The notes beneath the pieces are model-generated. The model had not been told where the DNA came from. It made no database searches and saw nothing but the letters and a program-made list of their open reading frames with translations. DNA of 19,502 nucleotides, taken from Asaia bogorensis. GTDB lineage: Bacteria; Pseudomonadota; Alphaproteobacteria; Acetobacterales; Acetobacteraceae. The stretch covers positions 1 to 19,502 of the forward strand of contig CAMBXJ010000019.1 in NCBI GenBank assembly GCA_945871455.1, in the 5' to 3' direction. Made by a program: the position numbers and the translations under genes. Shown here piece after piece: positions 15,929 through 19,502 of this stretch. Each line of letters begins with the position of its first letter. Position 1 is the stretch's first letter.

Positions 15929-17878
15929 TCATCGTACCATGTTCAACGCACGCCGCGACACGGACGGCAGCAGATTGCGCATGACCAAAAGCACTTTCGC
16001 GATCGGCCTGATCCACAACAGCGGCAGCACCATCATGACCGGATAGCGCGATCGCCGGCGCAGGTACCGGGCGATGAAATGCAGGTGGCTCAAAGCCAGC
16101 TTTGTCTGCTCCGTGGTGCCGTAGGCCAGCGAGCGGCGATATTCGGCCATCATCTGCGCAAAAAAACGGGGCGCGATCAGGCTGCTCGCATAATACCGGA
16201 CCTCCCGTTTGTCGTCGGGAAACGCCGTCAGCAGCTTTCGCGCGTAGATCAGGCGGCTGGCCACCATACGCGGCGAATAGGACGTGCTGGTCGAATAGAT
16301 CCGCCATTTGGACAATGGCGTGTCGATATACACATTCTCATATCCCGCGCGAAACAGGCGCAGGAACAGGTCGTCGTCCTCATACCCGGACAGGGTTTCG
16401 TCGAAACCGCCGACCTCCTGGATCGCCTTCCGCGAAATCAGCGACGCCGACGGCAGAATGTACATATCCTCCCGCAGGCATTGCATCAGCGTGGTCTTGG
16501 GATGCGACGAGCCGGTCGCGCCGATGAAGGATTTCATCAGCATCGATCCATCCTGATCGATGCGATCCAGATTGCTGTAGGTCCAACCCAGCGCGGTCGG
16601 GCGGGTATCCGTGAAGGGTTCGACCAGAGTCTTCAGATGGTGAGGATACCAAATGTCATCCTGGTCGAGCAGCGCTATCAGGTCGCCATGCGCGTGCTTG
16701 ACCCCGGTGTTCCGCGCCGACGATTGGCCACCATTCGGTTTGCGCAGCAGGCGAATCGGGTGGGACCTGGCCATCTCCAGAACGATGTCGGCGCCGTCAT
16801 CGGTCGAGCCGTCATCCACGACGATGATCTCATCCGGCGGCAGGGTTTGACCCAGGATGCTTTCCAGAGCCTCTCGGATGAAGTCGCGTCCGTTATAGAG
16901 CGGGATGATCGCCGTGATCAGATACCGCCGCCGGCCAGGTTCGATGCTGTAATGGTCCGGCACGAATCCGCGCAGGAACTCCAGATCGGCGATGCAGGTA
17001 TCGATCAGCGCAGGATCGCTCGATCGCAGCGCGGAGCGCGCGTCGGTCATGGCTTGCCCGAGAAAGCGGGGCACGATCAGCCCGGTCGTATGGTACTGAT
17101 CGAACGCGGGACTGTCCGGAAACTGCCGCAGCAATTTCTCCGCATAAATCCGCCGACTCGCCGCCATGCTCGGCCTGTAGGAGGAACTGGTCGCGAAAAT
17201 CCGCCAGCAGGACAGGGCCATGTCGATATATTCGTTATCGTAGCCGTTTTGGAACAGCCGCAGGAACAGGTCGTCATCCTCGAACCCCGACAGTCTCTCA
17301 TCGAAACCGCCAATCGCGAGAAATGCGCGCCGATCGATCAGGGATGCCGACGGCAGGATGAACATATTCTCCGACAGGCAGTCGTCCAGCGACCGCTTCG
17401 GGTGCCGGGCTTCCCGGGTGGACAGAAAAGCACGGACCTGCATCCGCCCGTCCCGGTCGATCCGATCCAGGTTGCTGTACACCCAGCCCAGCGCCGTCGA
17501 TCGCGGCTGGCTGAAGGGCTGAACCAGCATCGACAGGTGGTTCGGATACCAAAGATCGTCGTGATCCAGGAACGCGATCAGATCGCCGGTCGCCTGTGCC
17601 ACGCCATGATTGCGTGCCGCGGACTGACCGCCGTTTGGCTTTTCAATCAGTCGGATCGGATGGGTCTGCGCCATGCGACGCACGATGTCGGGACCGCCAT
17701 CGGTGGAGCCATCGTCCACAACGATGATCTCATCGGCCGGCAGGCTTTGATTGAGCGCAGATTCGAGTGTCTGTTCGATGAACGCCGCGCCGTTGTAGAG
17801 CGGAATGACGGCCGAAATCGACAATGTCCGACGTCCCGCATCGGCATCGGCTTGCGCGGGAATCCTGGACTGGGTCAA
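15929..17878 (-). CDS. Tandem-domain GT2 glycosyltransferase from an internal duplication
   Basis: About 649 residues with two complete GT2 (GT-A) domains. Domain 1 (about 20-300) has ISAVIPLYNG at 21-30, VVDDGSTD at 53-60, PNGGQSAARN at 81-90, FLDHDDLWYP at 103-112 and GFEDDDLFLRLF at 198-209. Domain 2 (about 320-600) has the same motifs exactly 300 residues later (ITAIIPLYNG at 321-330, LLDQDDIWYP at 403-412, GYEDDDLFLRLF at 498-509). A basic hydrophobic tail at about 613-635 may attach it to the membrane. Both active sites look intact, so it may transfer two sugars, as in two-domain polysaccharide synthases. The frame opens further upstream, but that part translates a palindromic repeat. 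I used TTG 17878; TTG 17824 is an alternative and neither has a strong ribosome site. Confidence 0.9.
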   Translation of the reverse strand: MTQSRIPAQADADAGRRTLSISAVIPLYNGAAFIEQTLESALNQSLPADEIIVVDDGSTDGGPDIVRRMAQTHPIRLIEKPNGGQSAARNHGVAQATGDLIAFLDHDDLWYPNHLSMLVQPFSQPRSTALGWVYSNLDRIDRDGRMQVRAFLSTREARHPKRSLDDCLSENMFILPSASLIDRRAFLAIGGFDERLSGFEDDDLFLRLFQNGYDNEYIDMALSCWRIFATSSSYRPSMAASRRIYAEKLLRQFPDSPAFDQYHTTGLIVPRFLGQAMTDARSALRSSDPALIDTCIADLEFLRGFVPDHYSIEPGRRRYLITAIIPLYNGRDFIREALESILGQTLPPDEIIVVDDGSTDDGADIVLEMARSHPIRLLRKPNGGQSSARNTGVKHAHGDLIALLDQDDIWYPHHLKTLVEPFTDTRPTALGWTYSNLDRIDQDGSMLMKSFIGATGSSHPKTTLMQCLREDMYILPSASLISRKAIQEVGGFDETLSGYEDDDLFLRLFRAGYENVYIDTPLSKWRIYSTSTSYSPRMVASRLIYARKLLTAFPDDKREVRYYASSLIAPRFFAQMMAEYRRSLAYGTTEQTKLALSHLHFIARYLRRRSRYPVMMVLPLLWIRPIAKVLLVMRNLLPSVSRRALNMVR

Positions 17879-17928
17879 CTTAGGATTCGTCCGGAAATAA
17901 CGGCTCCACTCGGGGCACGGACGTCCAA

Positions 17929-18022
17929 CCCCGTCATGGTGGGCGGAGGCCCGCCATCCACGACTTTCTCTCGACCGGCACAGCAAGTCATGGATGGCCG
18001 GCCTTCGCCGACCATGACGGGG
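17929..18022. repeat. 94-base palindromic dispersed repeat, copy 1
   Basis: It starts CCCCGTCATGGTGGGCGG and ends ACCATGACGGGG, nearly reverse complements. Inside, CCATCCACGACTT and AAGTCATGGATGG form a second inverted pair, so the unit folds as nested hairpins (a BIME/REP-like layout). Similarity to copy 2 continues about 10 bases past the end (AGGCCGGT). It lies just upstream of the tandem GT2 start. Confidence 0.85.
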
Positions 18023-18123
18023 ATAGGCCGGTCCGTCCCTCCAGCCGACTCGGTTGTTACCGAACAAACCGTTAGGTGACCTGCAACAACAACCGCATCA
18101 TTTGGGGTGGAGCACGGCGCTCT

Positions 18124-18217
18124 CCCCGTCATGGTGGGCGCCGGTCCACTATCCACGACTTCGCTGTGAGAAGCACCGCAAGACGTGGAGGGCGGGCCGT
18201 CGCCCGCCATGACGGGG
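18124..18217. repeat. 94-base palindromic dispersed repeat, copy 2
   Basis: It has the same length and orientation as copy 1, 195 bases away, and starts CCCCGTCATGGTGGGCG and ends GCCATGACGGGG. The ends and the CCACGACTT core are conserved, while the hairpin loops differ, with compensating changes that keep the arms paired. The two copies with the 101-base spacer fill most of the 403 bases between the methyltransferase and tandem GT2 genes, where no gene is seen. Confidence 0.85.
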
Positions 18218-18281
18218 AGAGGCCGGTGTTTCACACCCGGTATACCATTCATAGTTGCGTGCCGCCTGCGCAGAGCCCCGG

Positions 18282-19343
18282 TCATGTTGGGTAGGAGGTG
18301 GCTGCGATGTCGGCGACGATCACGTCCCAGGAGACCGTCGGTGCGTGCGTCTTTTTCACCCAGACGGCCGAGACCTCAAACCCCGCGGCGCGTTCCGCAT
18401 CTTGTTTGCCGGGGCTCCACACGAACGGGATAACGAACTGCTCACAATCGAGCATGCGCTCCACGATTTCGAACCCTGTGAACTTGTTGAAGATGCCGTC
18501 CCAGGCGGTGTCCGAAAACCGCCAGAAATCCCACGGGGCGTCATGCATGCCGATCGTCTGATGGGTCGCGATAAAGGCGACTCCACCCGTTTTCAGGACG
18601 CGGTTCATCTGTAGCGCGACCGCCCATGGCATCAACAGATGTTCGAACACGCTGACGGAATAGATCGCATCGAAGGTATCGTGCGGCAGCAACGTCGCCA
18701 TGTTGTGCGCGTCGCCCACCACATCGACATTCTCACTGGGCAGGATATCCAGAACGGTGGCCGCGTTCGGCTCAAAGCTGAGGCTGCGATCGAGCCCGCT
18801 TCTGTCCCGCCCACCGACATCGAGGATTTTCGCGTTCGGCAGGGTCTTGGTGTGCGCGATGAACCGCCGCTCGAAGTCGAAATAGCGGTATTGCGCCATG
18901 CGGGCCTGGCAAAGGTCGGCGACCCGCACCCGCTTCCAGCGGCCCAGCCTTGTGACAAAAACGATGTGGAGATCGTCGTCGATCGTCTCCGACTGGCGGA
19001 AGATCTGCATTCGGAACCCGAGATTGGGTCCAAGGTTAGCCACCCCCCCGTGCGGGAGGCCGACTTCCACGGCATAGGAGACGGTAGCGGCGTCGATCAC
19101 GAACATATCGGCCAGTTCATCTGCCGGATGATGGAACCAGCCGAACAGGTAGACGAAGCCGTGGAACTTCGCGGAGGCATCAGCGAGAAAACGGTAGCCT
19201 TGCGGGTTGCCGATTTCAGCGTCCGGGATTTCGGTGCCGAGCAAATAGCGTGCGCGGAGGTGGGCGCTGCGGATTTTACGAGCAACTGTCCCGGCGCTGT
19301 AGATTCGTTTTTGTGGTAATGGAGTAGCCACATTGGGCCTCAT
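18282..19343 (-). CDS. SAM-dependent methyltransferase with an unrecognised N-terminal domain
   Basis: This encodes 353 residues. The C-terminal half (about 165-335) is a class I methyltransferase: motif I is ILDVGGRDRSG at 173-183, an acidic residue after strand 2 is at VLDI (198-201), GDAHNMATLLPHDTFDAIYS at 210-229 is the Methyltransf_11 post-I/motif II area, and VFEHL is at 232-236. Residues 45-145 are strand-rich (FHGFVYLFGWFHHPADEL, then FVIDAATVSYAVEVGLP, then DLHIVFVTRLGRWKRVRV) and look like a beta-sandwich or carbohydrate-associated domain, which I cannot name. No clear ribosome site precedes the ATG at 19343. It is upstream of the glycosyltransferase genes on the same strand, 403 bases away across the repeats. 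A role in methylating a glycan is inference. Confidence 0.85.
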   Translation of the reverse strand: MRPNVATPLPQKRIYSAGTVARKIRSAHLRARYLLGTEIPDAEIGNPQGYRFLADASAKFHGFVYLFGWFHHPADELADMFVIDAATVSYAVEVGLPHGGVANLGPNLGFRMQIFRQSETIDDDLHIVFVTRLGRWKRVRVADLCQARMAQYRYFDFERRFIAHTKTLPNAKILDVGGRDRSGLDRSLSFEPNAATVLDILPSENVDVVGDAHNMATLLPHDTFDAIYSVSVFEHLLMPWAVALQMNRVLKTGGVAFIATHQTIGMHDAPWDFWRFSDTAWDGIFNKFTGFEIVERMLDCEQFVIPFVWSPGKQDAERAAGFEVSAVWVKKTHAPTVSWDVIVADIAATSYPT

Positions 19344-19405
19344 GCGAAGCGCCGCGCGGGATCAGGGGACCGCTCCGGGATATTGGACGTCGGCCACCCC
19401 AACGC

Positions 19406-19437
19406 AATACGACCAACGCCGAGGCGTTGGTCGTATT
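19406..19437. terminator. Perfect 15-base hairpin, candidate terminator
   Basis: AATACGACCAACGCC and GGCGTTGGTCGTATT are exact reverse complements separated by two bases. A minus-strand frame open from the window edge ends in TAA at 19466-19464 (last codons NGRIVTNS), 27 bases before the hairpin, so it could be the terminator of a gene beyond the right edge. There is no real T-run on either strand, so an operator or small palindromic repeat is also possible. Confidence 0.4.
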
Positions 19438-19502
19438 TAGGCTTGGAGGCTAGACGAAGCGGTTTAGCTGTTCGTGACGATCCGGCCGTTCAACTGCGAC
19501 GC

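Noticed and set aside
17879-18067. N-terminal extension of the tandem GT2 gene
   Set aside because: The extra residues translate the 94-base palindromic repeat (RHGRRRPAIHD and similar) and lie before the first conserved strand.
16079-18079. 666-codon plus-strand open frame opposite the tandem GT2 gene
   Set aside because: A shadow of the real gene. Its apparent internal repetition only mirrors the 900-base duplication.
19464-19502. 3' end of a minus-strand gene entering from the right edge
   Set aside because: Only 12 codons are visible, with no recognisable similarity; mentioned only as context for the hairpin at 19406-19437.

Overview
This is a GC-rich, gene-dense chromosomal window. The holA-lptE-leuS block, a PEP-CTERM protein, an ATP-grasp/alpha-E fusion and dispersed GTCATGGTGGGCG-type palindromes all suggest an alphaproteobacterium, most likely a Rhodospirillales/Acetobacteraceae relative. 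The placement is inferred from gene content, not from a marker search. No rRNA, tRNA, CRISPR array or prophage was recognised.

Layout: (1) 1-470: 3' end of an IS4-type transposase gene broken by an in-frame stop, then a long inverted repeat. (2) 466-2319: a Bcr/CflA-type MFS efflux gene divergent from a SnoaL-like protein gene. (3) 2326-7403, all minus strand: leuS overlaps lptE by 4 bases and lptE lies 6 bases before holA, followed by two small hypothetical genes that may have their own promoter. (4) 7404-8560: a 690-base stretch without an intact gene, holding a 149-base MITE-like palindrome, then a scrapyard of gene fragments (solute-binding protein joined to glutathione S-transferase). 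(5) 8562-9287: a PEP-CTERM surface protein. (6) 9467-9960: a DUF5397-VapD pair with overlapping stop and start, likely a toxin-antitoxin-type module. (7) 10059-14641, minus strand: an SDR dehydrogenase, a HisD-family dehydrogenase resembling sulfopropanediol dehydrogenase HpsN, and a fused circularly permuted ATP-grasp/alpha-E protein, closely spaced and probably co-transcribed. (8) 14924-19343, minus strand: a polysaccharide or surface-glycan cluster of a SAM methyltransferase, a tandem-domain GT2 glycosyltransferase and a single-domain GT2 enzyme. Two 94-base palindromic repeats lie between the methyltransferase and the tandem GT2.

The most striking object is the tandem glycosyltransferase at 15929-17878. 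Its two GT2 halves align without a single gap at an offset of exactly 300 residues (900 bases), at about 60% identity by hand count, and both keep the nucleotide- and metal-binding motifs. That is the architecture of bifunctional polysaccharide synthases. Next to it, the small GT2 gene carries a 15-base tandem repeat encoding VASGS. The window also holds an ATP-grasp/alpha-E fusion in an unusual neighbourhood. I see no clearly new defence system.
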